From Paramixta manurensis (GTDB lineage Bacteria; Pseudomonadota; Gammaproteobacteria; Enterobacterales; Enterobacteriaceae), in assembly GCF_013285385.1 (NCBI RefSeq), contig NZ_CP054212.1, positions 4,278,001-4,342,000 of the forward strand: 64,000 nt of DNA, in the 5' to 3' direction. Under the pieces are notes generated by a model. It was not told the origin of the DNA. It did no database searches and saw only the letters and a list, made by a program, of their open reading frames with translations. Both the position numbers and the translations under genes were made by a program. Numbering within the stretch: the stretch's first letter is position 1; every line of letters begins with the position of its first letter. Of this stretch, positions 21,442-34,631 are shown in pieces.

Positions 21442-21870
21442 TTAGTCCTCCACTACCAGGCCCATGGAACGAGCAGTACCTTCGATGGAGCGAGTCATCG
21501 CTTCAACATCAGCACCAGTCATGTCCGCAGCTTTGGTTTCTGCGATTTCACGTACCTGAGCACGGGTAACTTTACCTACTTTATCTTTGTTCGGCTTGCC
21601 GGAACCAGATTTGATACCTGCCGCTTTCTTCAGCAGAACGGCTGCCGGAGGCGTTTTGGTAACGAAGGTGAAAGAACGGTCAGAATAAACGGTAATAACA
21701 ACCGGAATCGGCAGGCCTTTCTCAATGCTATCTGTTTTGGCGTTGAACGCTTTACAGAATTCCATGATGTTAACGCCTTGCTGACCCAGTGCCGGACCGA
21801 CTGGCGGACTCGGGTTAGCCATACCAGCCGCAACCTGCAGCTTAACGTAGGCTTGTACTTTCTTAGCCAT
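21442..21870 (-). CDS. rplK: 50S ribosomal protein L11
   Basis: L11 forms the GTPase-associated centre and is needed for RelA activation. The 142-residue protein starts MAKKVQAYVKLQVAAGMANP and keeps the proline-rich PSPPVGPALGQQGVNIMEFC, where thiostrepton-class interactions occur. GAGGAAAT precedes the start. It heads a two-gene operon with rplA and carries a probable L1-binding leader. Confidence 0.98.
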   Translation of the reverse strand: MAKKVQAYVKLQVAAGMANPSPPVGPALGQQGVNIMEFCKAFNAKTDSIEKGLPIPVVITVYSDRSFTFVTKTPPAAVLLKKAAGIKSGSGKPNKDKVGKVTRAQVREIAETKAADMTGADVEAMTRSIEGTARSMGLVVED

Positions 21871-21885
21871 GATATTTCCTCTTTT

Positions 21886-21913
21886 GGGTATAACGCCTTA
21901 AACAAGGCTCCCC
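21886..21913 (-). promoter_or_regulatory. Probable L1-binding site in rplK leader
   Basis: On the minus strand, GGGGAGCC...GGCGTTATACCC surrounds a small GCCTT/AAGGC hairpin 15 bases before the rplK start. This resembles the mRNA mimic of the 23S L1 site used for L1 feedback in enterobacteria. Called by similarity to the known site. Confidence 0.6.
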
Positions 21914-21952
21914 GTTGTTTAACTTAACGTTTTACGCGCCATTCAGGCACAT

Positions 21953-21993
21953 AAAAACAAAAGGCGCGAAATTGTAGTGTAATTTCACGCCTT
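21953..21993 (-). terminator. secE-nusG terminator
   Basis: AAGGCGTGAAATT and AATTTCGCGCCTT form a 13-bp imperfect stem on the minus strand, followed by TTGTTTTTAT. It lies between the nusG stop and the rplK leader. Confidence 0.85.
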
Positions 21994-22029
21994 CCGCAAC
22001 CCCTACCCTTCAACTACGCGGTGGGATAA

Positions 22030-22575
22030 TTAGCCTTTCTCAACCTGGCCGAAATCCAATTCTACCGGGGTCGCACGCCCGAAAATAGAAACAGAAACTT
22101 TCAGGCGGCTTTTTTCGTAGTCCACTTCCTCAACCACACCGTTGAAATCGGCAAACGGGCCGTCATTAACACGCACCATTTCGCCTGGTTCAAACAGCGT
22201 TTTCGGACGCGGTTTATCGCCAACCTGTTGTAAGCGGTTCATGATCGCATCGACTTCTTTATCGCTAATCGGTGCCGGACGATCGGAAGTTCCGCCAATA
22301 AAACCCATGACGCGTGGTACGCTGCGCACTAAGTGCCAGCTCGCATCATTCATGACCATTTGAACTAACACATAGCCAGGGAAAAACTTGCGCTCGCTTT
22401 TGCGGCGCTGACCACCACGGATTTCAACCACTTCTTCGGTTGGCACCATGACTTCGCCAAACAGTTCTTCCATGTTATGTAACTTGATATGCTCACGCAG
22501 CGATTGTGCTACGCGGCCTTCAAAACCGGAAAACGCCTGAACGACGTACCAGCGCTTTTTTGGAGCTTCAGACAT
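22030..22575 (-). CDS. nusG: Transcription termination/antitermination factor NusG
   Basis: NusG binds RNA polymerase and couples it to Rho or the ribosome. The 181-residue length equals E. coli; it starts MSEAPKKRWYVVQAFSGFEG (NGN domain) and ends with a KOW domain (about 125-181, VRVNDGPFADFNGVVEEVDY). It starts one base after the secE stop, so the two are translationally coupled. Confidence 0.98.
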   Translation of the reverse strand: MSEAPKKRWYVVQAFSGFEGRVAQSLREHIKLHNMEELFGEVMVPTEEVVEIRGGQRRKSERKFFPGYVLVQMVMNDASWHLVRSVPRVMGFIGGTSDRPAPISDKEVDAIMNRLQQVGDKPRPKTLFEPGEMVRVNDGPFADFNGVVEEVDYEKSRLKVSVSIFGRATPVELDFGQVEKG

Positions 22576-22576
22576 C

Positions 22577-22960
22577 TCAGAACCTCAGGCCAGTGATAAA
22601 CGATACCAGACGGACCAGAATACCATCCAGCCCCCACAAAATCAGTGACATCACGGCGGTTACCGCGGCAACGATTAACGTGGTGTGCAACGTTTCCTGA
22701 CGAGTCGGCCAAATGACTTTACGGACTTCAGTTCTTGCCTCACGAGCAAAAGCCACGGTCGCTTTTCCTTTGGTCGTCAGCAGCGCTATGCCACCTGCCG
22801 CCGCAATCACGATAACGACAGCCAGCGCACGAAGCGGCAATGTAACATCGCGATAATAGTAATTACCGACAATCGCCGCGATTAATAATACAGCAACTAC
22901 CAGCCACTTTATCGCTTCCAGGCCGCGCCCGCTCCCTTGAGCTTCGGTATTAGCACTCAT
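22577..22960 (-). CDS. secE: Preprotein translocase subunit SecE
   Basis: SecE stabilises SecY in the inner membrane. The 127-residue product begins MSANTEAQGSGRGLEAIKW, the E. coli start, so an upstream in-frame ATG that adds five residues is not used. Three hydrophobic segments are visible at about 19-37, 43-62 and 94-116, with the conserved cytoplasmic stretch FAREARTEVRKVIWPTRQET before the last. The 350-bp gap to tufB holds its promoter region and the tufB terminator, with no other gene seen. Confidence 0.97.
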   Translation of the reverse strand: MSANTEAQGSGRGLEAIKWLVVAVLLIAAIVGNYYYRDVTLPLRALAVVIVIAAAGGIALLTTKGKATVAFAREARTEVRKVIWPTRQETLHTTLIVAAVTAVMSLILWGLDGILVRLVSFITGLRF

Positions 22961-23253
22961 AAACCAACCTGCCACAATAAATCAGAAACTGTTTTGCCCC
23001 GCATAGCGAGACAACCGAACCGAATGATGCTGTTAGGCGTAACTCGGCATACCCCTTCATCTTTCAAACCACGGCGTTTAGCTACTTTCATTTATCTGGG
23101 CCACGTAACCGTCTACGTTCCCAACAATTTTTCCAGTAACCGCTGCGCTACGACCTGAAAATTTATTAGGTCTAACGCCGTGCTACAGAGCCTGTCTCAG
23201 CAATGATTATGATAGAAAATCACTGATGAGTCAGGTTCTATGTTACAGCGTGC

Positions 23254-23281
23254 AAAAAGGGCATCAAATGATGCCCTTTTC
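23254..23281 (-). terminator. tufB terminator
   Basis: AAAAGGGCATCA pairs with TGATGCCCTTTT, 30 bases after the tuf stop. The symmetrical A/T ends would allow function in both directions. Confidence 0.93.
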
Positions 23282-23310
23282 TTGTGCGGTGCGTCAAATG
23301 TTATCAGCGA

Positions 23311-24495
23311 TTAAGCCATAACTTTAGCAACAACACCGGCACCAACGGTACGGCCACCTTCGCGGATTGCGAAACGCAGACCGTCGTCCATTGCGATCGG
23401 GTGAATCAGGGTAACAACCATTTTGATGTTGTCGCCCGGCATTACCATCTCTACGCCTTCCGGCAGTTCGATGGTGCCCGTCACGTCAGTAGTACGGAAG
23501 TAGAACTGCGGACGGTAGCCTTTGAAGAACGGGGTATGACGGCCGCCTTCTTCTTTGGACAGAATATAAACTTCTGATTCGAACTTGGTGTGCGGCTTGA
23601 TTGAACCCGGCTTCGCCAGTACCTGACCACGTTCGATTTCTTCACGTTTGATACCACGCAGCAGAACACCAACGTTCTCACCCGCGCGGCCTTCGTCCAG
23701 CAGTTTGCGGAACATTTCAACGCCGGTACAGGTTGATTTCGCGGTGTCTTTGATGCCCACGATTTCAACTTCTTCACCCACTTTGATGATACCGCGCTCT
23801 ACACGACCGGTAACAACGGTACCACGACCGGAGATGGAGAATACGTCTTCGATTGGCAGCAGGAACGGCTTGTCAATTGCACGCTCTGGTTCCGGGATGT
23901 AGTTATCCAGGTGACCGGCCAGTTCGATGATTTTCGCTTCCCACTCGGCGTCGCCTTCCAGCGCTTTCAGTGCTGAACCGTGAACGATCGGCGTGTCGTC
24001 GCCCGGGAAATCGTACTGGGTCAGCAGATCGCGAACTTCCATCTCAACCAGTTCCAGCAGCTCTTCGTCATCAACCATGTCACATTTGTTCAGGAACACG
24101 ATGATGTAAGGAACGCCAACCTGACGACCCAGCAGGATGTGCTCACGGGTCTGCGGCATCGGGCCGTCAGTCGCAGCAACAACCAGGATCGCGCCGTCCA
24201 TCTGCGCAGCACCGGTGATCATGTTTTTCACGTAGTCGGCGTGGCCCGGGCAGTCAACGTGTGCATAGTGACGAGTCGGGGTGTCGTACTCTACGTGAGA
24301 GGTGTTGATGGTGATACCACGTGCTTTTTCTTCCGGCGCGTTATCGATCTGATCGAATGCGCGCGCAGAACCGCCGTAGGTTTTCGCCAGAACGGTGGTG
24401 ATAGCTGCGGTCAGGGTAGTTTTACCGTGGTCAACGTGGCCGATAGTACCGACGTTGACGTGCGGTTTTGAACGTTCAAATTTTTCTTTAGACAT
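23311..24495 (-). CDS. tufB: Elongation factor Tu
   Basis: EF-Tu delivers aminoacyl-tRNA to the ribosome. The 394-residue protein has the G1 loop GHVDHGKTT, DCPGHADYVKN (G3) and NKCDMVD (G4). The position downstream of thrU-tyrU-glyT-thrT identifies it as the tufB copy. It is cotranscribed with these tRNAs, as expected. Confidence 0.98.
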   Translation of the reverse strand: MSKEKFERSKPHVNVGTIGHVDHGKTTLTAAITTVLAKTYGGSARAFDQIDNAPEEKARGITINTSHVEYDTPTRHYAHVDCPGHADYVKNMITGAAQMDGAILVVAATDGPMPQTREHILLGRQVGVPYIIVFLNKCDMVDDEELLELVEMEVRDLLTQYDFPGDDTPIVHGSALKALEGDAEWEAKIIELAGHLDNYIPEPERAIDKPFLLPIEDVFSISGRGTVVTGRVERGIIKVGEEVEIVGIKDTAKSTCTGVEMFRKLLDEGRAGENVGVLLRGIKREEIERGQVLAKPGSIKPHTKFESEVYILSKEEGGRHTPFFKGYRPQFYFRTTDVTGTIELPEGVEMVMPGDNIKMVVTLIHPIAMDDGLRFAIREGGRTVGAGVVAKVMA

Positions 24496-24606
24496 CGATT
24501 GTCCCTCTAAGACACGGATAAATCGGTGATATCACCACATCAACCAGGCGTCGCCTGAACTGTTGATTTTTTAACAGAATAAGAATCAGGGAGGGAGATA
24601 AAGAAG

Positions 24607-24682
24607 TGGTGCTGATACCCAGAGTCGAACTGGGGACCTCACCCTTACCAAGGGTGCGCTCTACCAACTGAGCCATATCAGC
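24607..24682 (-). tRNA. thrT: tRNA-Thr(GGU)
   Basis: A 76-nt cloverleaf with encoded CCA; minus strand begins GCTGATATGGCTCAGTTGGT and has anticodon GGT within CCCTTGGTAAGGG. Last tRNA before tufB. Confidence 0.97.
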
Positions 24683-24687
24683 ACATC

Positions 24688-24762
<75 letters not shown>

Positions 24763-24890
24763 ACTCTGGAACTCGGCTACCTGTTCTTTCTGTAGCATAA
24801 GAATAACAGAAGAAGTTTTCCTGCTATTCGAGCTTCGAGTCAACCTGACTTGCTTGCTGACTCTGACTTCGCTAGCGCTCAGTCTGAATA

Positions 24891-24975
<85 letters not shown>

Positions 24976-24985
24976 TGGTACTTGA

Positions 24986-25061
<76 letters not shown>

Positions 25062-25075
25062 ATCAAGTGACGCGC

Positions 25076-25104
25076 ATTCTAGGAAGAGAGGCTCCGCTAT
25101 GCAA
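25076..25104 (-). promoter_or_regulatory. Promoter of the thrU-tyrU-glyT-thrT-tufB operon
   Basis: On the minus strand, TTGCAT (25104-25099) and TAGAAT (25081-25076) are separated by 17 bp and followed by a GCGCG discriminator, typical of stringently controlled stable-RNA promoters. Upstream sequence is A/T-rich like an UP element. Confidence 0.85.
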
Positions 25105-25295
25105 CAAAAAAATCGCGATAAATGTTCTATCGCTTACTATTTGTGCAATTACTCGCAAAATCACCGCTTAATGAAGAAAAATCGTTCAAAGAATCCACGC
25201 GACGGCGTAGAAGCCAGGGCTTTGGTCGGCGAAAAACCGTGATTCCGCTTTTTATCGTTAACGTAACGCTTCTCTATTAACGACGTAACAAACAG

Positions 25296-25341
25296 CGCGT
25301 TGCTCAGTTAGCGGCAAACGCGTTGCTCAGTTAGCGGCAAA
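25296..25341. repeat. 23-bp perfect tandem duplication upstream of coaA
   Basis: The unit starting CGCGTTGCTCAGTTAGCGGC occurs at 25296-25318 and again at 25319-25341 without mismatch. It lies in the 470-bp gap between the tRNA operon promoter and coaA, where I see no gene. Confidence 0.95.
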
Positions 25342-25531
25342 ATAGTTCAAAAGTGCGCTCGCCATTACGATTGCACGGCGACTTTCATCTTTTTCCTTCT
25401 TTTTGGCATCTTAGTGGTGTTACCCTCCTGCGCATTGTTTTCTGAAATTACCTCCTGGCGGCCTGCCGTCCGTATCAACACGCGGCTGAGCAACTGGCTA
25501 TGGGCAAATATTTGCTGGCAGAAGCATGCTT

Positions 25532-26482
25532 ATGAGTAAAAAAGATTCTTTATTGACGACGCCTTATCTGCAATTCGATCGAAATCAATGGGCAGCGTTA
25601 CGTAATTCGGTTCCGATGACGCTGACAGAAGAAGAGATTGCGCGTCTGAAAGGCATTAATGAAGACCTTTCTCTCGAAGAAGTGGCTGAAATCTATCTGC
25701 CACTCTCCCGTTTATTGGATTTTTATATCAGTTCGAATTTACGTCGTCAGGCGGTGCTGGAACAGTTTTTAGGCACTGATGGCCAAAAAATTCCCTATAT
25801 TATCAGCATCGCGGGCAGCGTTGCGGTAGGGAAAAGCACCACCGCGCGCGTGTTGCAAGCACTGTTAAGCCGCTGGCCGGAGCGACGTCGCGTTGAGTTG
25901 ATTACCACTGATGGCTTTCTTCACCCCAATGCGGTATTGAAAGAACGCGATCTGATGAAGAAGAAAGGCTTTCCCCAGTCTTACGATATGCATCGCCTGG
26001 TCAATTTCGTCTCTGATATAAAATCAGGCGTCTCGCAGGTTACCGCGCCGGTTTATTCTCATCTTATTTATGATGTGGTCCCGGATGGCGATAAGATTGT
26101 TCAGCAGCCGGATATTTTGATCCTGGAAGGTCTTAACGTATTACAAAGCGGAATGGATTATCCTCACGATCCTCATCATGTTTTTGTTTCCGACTTCGTT
26201 GATTTCTCTATTTATGTTGATGCTCCGGAAGCATTATTAGAAAACTGGTATATCAATCGCTTTTTAAAATTCCGTCAGGGCGCATTTACCGATCCGGACT
26301 CCTATTTCCATCACTATGCAAAGCTCACGGAAGACGAAGCGGTAAACACCGCGCAGAAGTTATGGAAGGAAATTAACTGGCTGAATTTAAAACAAAATAT
26401 TTTACCGACCCGAGAAAGGGCGAGCCTGATCCTAACCAAAAGCGCTAATCATGCCGTTGAGTGTATTAGGTTAAGAAAATAG
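25532..26482 (+). CDS. coaA: Pantothenate kinase
   Basis: CoaA phosphorylates pantothenate, the rate-limiting step of coenzyme A synthesis. The 316-residue product matches E. coli in length and has the P-loop GSVAVGKST and the segments TTDGFLHPN and DILILEGLNVLQ. Two ATGs two codons apart (25526 and 25532) are possible; the second gives the E. coli length, but neither has a strong Shine-Dalgarno. It is convergent with birA across a hairpin terminator. Confidence 0.96.
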   Translation: MSKKDSLLTTPYLQFDRNQWAALRNSVPMTLTEEEIARLKGINEDLSLEEVAEIYLPLSRLLDFYISSNLRRQAVLEQFLGTDGQKIPYIISIAGSVAVGKSTTARVLQALLSRWPERRRVELITTDGFLHPNAVLKERDLMKKKGFPQSYDMHRLVNFVSDIKSGVSQVTAPVYSHLIYDVVPDGDKIVQQPDILILEGLNVLQSGMDYPHDPHHVFVSDFVDFSIYVDAPEALLENWYINRFLKFRQGAFTDPDSYFHHYAKLTEDEAVNTAQKLWKEINWLNLKQNILPTRERASLILTKSANHAVECIRLRK

Positions 26483-26498
26483 TAAGCATAAACATGAC

Positions 26499-26523
26499 AA
26501 GAGCGCCGGATAGGCGCTCTTTT
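26499..26523. terminator. coaA/birA bidirectional terminator
   Basis: AAGAGCGCC pairs with GGCGCTCTT around a GGATA loop, followed by TTT. It lies between the convergent stops of coaA and birA. Confidence 0.88.
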
Positions 26524-26545
26524 GATTGGGAAGGTTAACAATAGA

Positions 26546-27508
26546 TTACGTTTGCGGTCGCAACGATATTTCCCCACCCACCCATGATTTTACCTGTCCA
26601 TCCTGCTCAAGTAATAAACCACCTTGTTGGTCAATACCGCGTGCAATACCGTTAATTTCCCGACTCCCAATGATCAACTTAACCGGACGGTTGATAAAGT
26701 TATCCAATGCTGACCAGCGGTTAATAAATGGCGCCAGGCCTTCACGTTCAAACTCTGGCAGCGCAAAGCGTAATTTATTGATCAGCGTAGCCGCCAATGC
26801 GTTACGATCGATTTCGATCCCCGCTTCTTGAAGATTGATCCAACCCTGATTAACAACCGAGACGTCCGGCGAACGCATAGCGAGATTGATCCCGGCGCCA
26901 ATAACGATTTGCGCTGCATCGCCGGTCTTACCGGTTAATTCAACTAAGATGCCTGCCAGCTTACGGTCGTTGAGGTATAAATCATTTGGCCACTTAACCC
27001 GGACATCTGCAGCGCCCATTGCCTGTAAAACCTCAGCCATGACAATACCGATCACCAGGCTCAGCCCCATCGCAGCTGCCGGACCCTGCTCAAGACGCCA
27101 GTACATTGAAAGATAGAGGTTAGAGCCAAAGGGAGAAAACCACTGGCGGCCGCGACGCCCGCGCCCGGCCTGCTGGTATTCTGCAACACAGGCATCGCCA
27201 GATTGCAGAGAATCCATCCGTTCAAGTAAATATTGATTGGTGGAGTCAATGACCGGAATGACAGCCAGGCGCGGCGCATTCAGCTGACTCACTATGTTTT
27301 CTTCATTCAGCAGTTGGATCGGCGCGGCCAGGCTGTATCCCTTCCCGGTTACCGTGTAGATATCAAGCCCCCAGTCTTTTAATGTTTGGATATGCTTGTT
27401 GATTGCAGCCCGGCTCATCCCTAATGTTTCGCCCAGTTGTTCACCTGAATGAAACTCCCCGTCGGCGAGGATAGAGACTAAAGTGAGTGGAACAGTATTG
27501 TCTTTCAT
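26546..27508 (-). CDS. birA: Biotin ligase and biotin operon repressor
   Basis: BirA attaches biotin to AccB and represses the bio operon through an N-terminal winged helix. The 320-residue protein has the wHTH (about 18-46, EQLGETLGMSRAAINKHIQT), the biotin/ATP loop GRGRRGRQW and VKWPNDLYL. Its start overlaps the murB stop by 4 bp, so the two genes are coupled as in E. coli. Confidence 0.97.
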   Translation of the reverse strand: MKDNTVPLTLVSILADGEFHSGEQLGETLGMSRAAINKHIQTLKDWGLDIYTVTGKGYSLAAPIQLLNEENIVSQLNAPRLAVIPVIDSTNQYLLERMDSLQSGDACVAEYQQAGRGRRGRQWFSPFGSNLYLSMYWRLEQGPAAAMGLSLVIGIVMAEVLQAMGAADVRVKWPNDLYLNDRKLAGILVELTGKTGDAAQIVIGAGINLAMRSPDVSVVNQGWINLQEAGIEIDRNALAATLINKLRFALPEFEREGLAPFINRWSALDNFINRPVKLIIGSREINGIARGIDQQGGLLLEQDGQVKSWVGGEISLRPQT

Positions 27509-28542
27509 GCAATAACCTCTACGGCATCCTTTTCGCCCGTGGCACCGATAAAACGCACTTCCGGCTCCAGCCAGACTGCGAACTTATCCCCTACGCGCTG
27601 CCGGACCTCATGCGCTAATGCCACAATGTCTTGCCCGGTCGCGTTCTCTTCGTTAATTAAGACCAAAGCCTGCTGGCGATGTACCGCAGCGCCGCCGATA
27701 CGGTGCCCTTTCAGTTGGCACTGCTCGATAAGCCAGCCCGCCGCCAGTTTTATTTCTCCTCCCGGCTGAGGATAGCGCGGTGCCTGAGGATAATGACGGC
27801 AGATTTCATCCGCTTTATCGGCGCTAACAATGGGATTTTTGAAGAAACTCCCAACATTGCCGGTAACATTCGGGTCGGGGAGCTTGCTACGGCGCATGCG
27901 GCAGACGCCATCGAAGATTTGTTGTGGGGTCACTGTCTGAGGATCTAGCTGCGCCAGTTCCCCATAGGTCATCACCGGTTGCCAATGTTTCGCCAGCACC
28001 ATGCCTACGGCGATAATCGCATAGCCCTCGCGGTACGCGTGTTTAAATATGCTATCACGATAACCAAACTGGCATTCGGCTGCCTGCAGGCGGAAGACCT
28101 CCCCATCGCCAAGGTTTATGACATCGACGTATTCGCAGACATCTTTTAATTCAACGCCGTATGCGCCAATATTCTGGATGGGTGCGGAGCCGACACAACC
28201 GGGGATCAGGGCGAGGTTTTCCAGACCGGAGAAACCATTTTTTAGCGTATATTCGACTAAGTGGTGCCAATTCTCACCCGCGCCAACCTGCAAATGCCAA
28301 GCCTCTTCGCGTTCTTCTACTTTGATGCCTTTCAGGCGATTAATCACCACTGTTCCGCGATAATCCTCAAGGAACAGAACATTGCTACCTTCGCCCAACA
28401 AAAGGAATGGCTGACGTTGTTGCTGGCAGCGTTGCCACTCCTGATATAACGTCGCGGGAGATTCCGCGATAACAATTTGATCGGCAACGGCATCAATGCC
28501 TAATGTATTAAAGGGTTTCAAAGAGGGGTGCTGGCTGGTCAT
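27505..28542 (-). CDS. murB: UDP-N-acetylenolpyruvoylglucosamine reductase
   Basis: MurB reduces enolpyruvyl-UDP-GlcNAc to UDP-MurNAc in peptidoglycan synthesis, using FAD. The 345-residue protein contains the FAD-binding LLGEGSNVLF, ENLALIPGCVGSAPIQNIGAYG and the catalytic-serine region GNVGSFFKNP. It lies just downstream of the rRNA operon terminator and overlaps birA. Confidence 0.97.
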   Translation of the reverse strand: MTSQHPSLKPFNTLGIDAVADQIVIAESPATLYQEWQRCQQQRQPFLLLGEGSNVLFLEDYRGTVVINRLKGIKVEEREEAWHLQVGAGENWHHLVEYTLKNGFSGLENLALIPGCVGSAPIQNIGAYGVELKDVCEYVDVINLGDGEVFRLQAAECQFGYRDSIFKHAYREGYAIIAVGMVLAKHWQPVMTYGELAQLDPQTVTPQQIFDGVCRMRRSKLPDPNVTGNVGSFFKNPIVSADKADEICRHYPQAPRYPQPGGEIKLAAGWLIEQCQLKGHRIGGAAVHRQQALVLINEENATGQDIVALAHEVRQRVGDKFAVWLEPEVRFIGATGEKDAVEVIA

Positions 28543-28652
28543 GGCATGGCCTTAACGAATTTATCTGCCGGTAGTTTACCCGATCGGAGCGGTTCAGGCG
28601 GAGTGAATTACGGTTATTTCTGCCGGTCTGGCGGGTAATGCAAACGAAAAAA

Positions 28653-28674
28653 GCCCCGTACGTCAGTACGGGGC
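28653..28674 (-). terminator. rRNA operon terminator
   Basis: GCCCCGTACG pairs with CGTACGGGGC in reverse orientation (stem GCCCCGTAC/GTACGGGGC, CGTCA loop region), followed on the minus strand by TTTTTTCG. It lies 15 bases after the 5S gene. Confidence 0.93.
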
Positions 28675-28689
28675 CTCGTTCTTGATATA

Positions 28690-28809
28690 ATGCCTGGCAG
28701 TTCCCTACTCTCGCATGGGGAGACCCCACACTACCATCGGCGCTACGGCGTTTCACTTCTGAGTTCGGCATGGGGTCAGGTGGGACCACCGCGCTAGTGC
28801 CGCCAGGCA
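28690..28809 (-). rRNA. rrf: 5S ribosomal RNA
   Basis: The minus strand reads TGCCTGGCGGC at the 5' end and GGGAACTGCCAGGCAT at the 3' end, with the standard 120-nt length and E. coli-like interior. Confidence 0.98.
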
Positions 28810-28843
28810 AATTCTTGCTGCACGGAACGAATATAACGCTCTG

Positions 28844-28922
28844 CTGCTGCGTTGCCTGCGCTTGCAAAGTCAGTCACATACCTTATGTATGCTCCTTCCT
28901 TTCCTGCGCTGGTCGCCTTGCT
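28844..28922 (-). repeat. rRNA spacer repeat, copy 1 (23S-5S spacer)
   Basis: On the minus strand the element runs GCAAGGCG ... GGAGCATAC, a loop, GTATGTGA ... CAACGCAGC. The core palindrome is CATAC (28877-28881) and GTATG (28887-28891). The same layout recurs at 32066-32135 and, on the other strand, at 32469-32550. Confidence 0.7.
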
Positions 28923-29015
28923 TCAGCACGTTCTCTTTCGTTCCCGCAAATTCGTTTATCCGGTAAACTCGCTGAAAATCAAAACCGCGTCTCTCAAGAA
29001 CGCCTCTGGCGTTGT

Positions 29016-32006
<2,991 letters not shown>

Positions 32007-32065
32007 TCACAACCCACAGGCGTCCTTCTCATCCGGTTTCGTAACGACTGCGCGTCGTAAGGGCC

Positions 32066-32135
32066 GCGTTGTGCAGTGCTCGCAGATGCTCACATACTTC
32101 AGTATGCTCCGCCCTGCTGCGCGCTGACGCCTTGC
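32066..32135 (-). repeat. rRNA spacer repeat, copy 2 (tRNA-Ala to 23S spacer)
   Basis: Minus strand GCAAGGCG ... GGAGCATAC, short loop, GTATGTGAG ... CAACGC; core palindrome CATAC (32093-32097) and GTATG (32102-32106). It is similar to copy 1. The whole spacer 32007-32326 holds no gene. Confidence 0.7.
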
Positions 32136-32254
32136 CCTTACTTAGCTCGTTCGTTACTCCTTCGGAGCAGAACCGCTTTCGGGTGTAAGTATTTGAGAGA
32201 CTCGTGAACAACCTTGCGGTCATTCATCGTTTCAATTTTCAGCTTGTTCCGGAT

Positions 32255-32266
32255 TGTTAAAGAGCA
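32255..32266 (-). promoter_or_regulatory. boxA antitermination element before 23S
   Basis: Minus strand TGCTCTTTAACA, identical to the rrn boxA and also present in the leader at 34389-34400. It recruits the NusB-NusE antitermination complex in enterobacteria. Confidence 0.92.
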
Positions 32267-32326
32267 TAATACTTCGCAGCATACTGTCGCCAGTACACTC
32301 TGAAGTATCGGATTTCACGACGTATA

Positions 32327-32402
32327 TGGTGGAGCTAAGCGGGATCGAACCGCTGACCTCCTGCGTGCAAGGCAGGCGCTCTCCCAGCTGAGCTATAGCC
32401 CC
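32327..32402 (-). tRNA. tRNA-Ala(UGC)
   Basis: A 76-nt cloverleaf with CCA in the 16S-23S spacer; minus strand begins GGGGCTATAGCTCAGCTGGG, anticodon TGC in CCTTGCACG. Confidence 0.97.
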
Positions 32403-32468
32403 ATACAGTCACTTGCAGAGACCTTTTTACTACCCACTCGGCTGAGTGCTTTTCTTCCGGAGAAGATA

Positions 32469-32550
32469 ATTTGTGCTCAGGCAAGGCGTGGTACCGCGAC
32501 GCATAGTCAACTATGCGAGCCGGGGCCACAACGCAGCATGAGTACAAATT
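32469..32550 (+). repeat. rRNA spacer repeat, copy 3 (tRNA-Ile to tRNA-Ala spacer)
   Basis: On the + strand, ATTTGTGCTCA and TGAGTACAAAT form outer arms, with GCAAGGCG (32481-32488), core GCATAG/CTATGC (32501-32516) and CAACGCAGC (32528-32536). It has the same block order as copies 1 and 2 but the opposite orientation. Confidence 0.7.
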
Positions 32551-32627
<77 letters not shown>

Positions 32628-32698
32628 ATAAAGGTATCCTGCTCGTTCTTTTTCATCAGACAATCTGTGTGAGCACTTCGCGGGAAAGTATCTTCAGG

Positions 32699-34240
<1,542 letters not shown>

Positions 34241-34388
34241 AAAGTCTGATTTGCTTCCACTAGGGAAGCGTGCTCTGTGAATTAAACTTCGTAATGAATT
34301 ACGTGTTCACTCACGAGACTTGATATTTTTTAAGTCCGAGGACTCTGATATCAATCCTGCGAGTGCCCACACAGATTGTCTGATAAAT

Positions 34389-34400
34389 TGTTAAAGAGCA
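34389..34400 (-). promoter_or_regulatory. boxA in rRNA leader
   Basis: Minus strand TGCTCTTTAACA, downstream of P2 and about 150 bases upstream of mature 16S. Confidence 0.92.
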
Positions 34401-34431
34401 GTGCCACATTATCGTGTGGCGCGGGTTGCGT

Positions 34432-34459
34432 ATATTACGCTTTCCGCATTATCAGTCAA
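34432..34459 (-). promoter_or_regulatory. rRNA operon promoter P2
   Basis: Minus strand TTGACT, 16-bp spacer, TAATAT, then a GC-rich start region CGCAACCCGCGCC. Typical growth-rate-regulated rrn P2. Confidence 0.85.
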
Positions 34460-34552
34460 GTATTTATTTCCACTTAACTGACGAGTTAGTCGGGCTAACT
34501 CTCTCACCAATACGCCACTTCGTAAGCCGTTGTGCCGTGTCAGTGGAGGCGC

Positions 34553-34580
34553 ATTATAGGGAGTTCCTGCTGGCTGACAA
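34553..34580 (-). promoter_or_regulatory. rRNA operon promoter P1
   Basis: Minus strand TTGTCA, 16-bp spacer, TATAAT, then the GCGCCTCC discriminator characteristic of stringent rrn P1 promoters. An A/T-rich tract just upstream looks like an UP element. The gap 34241-34631 otherwise contains only leader. Confidence 0.92.
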
Positions 34581-34631
34581 GCGCTAATTTCAAAAAAAAT
34601 TCCGAGTGTTGTTTTTTTGCCCAAAACACCT

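Noticed and set aside
32066..32135. CRISPR-like arrangement of the rRNA spacer repeats
   Set aside because: Only three diverged elements, in both orientations and separated by rRNA and tRNA genes; no regular spacers or cas genes.
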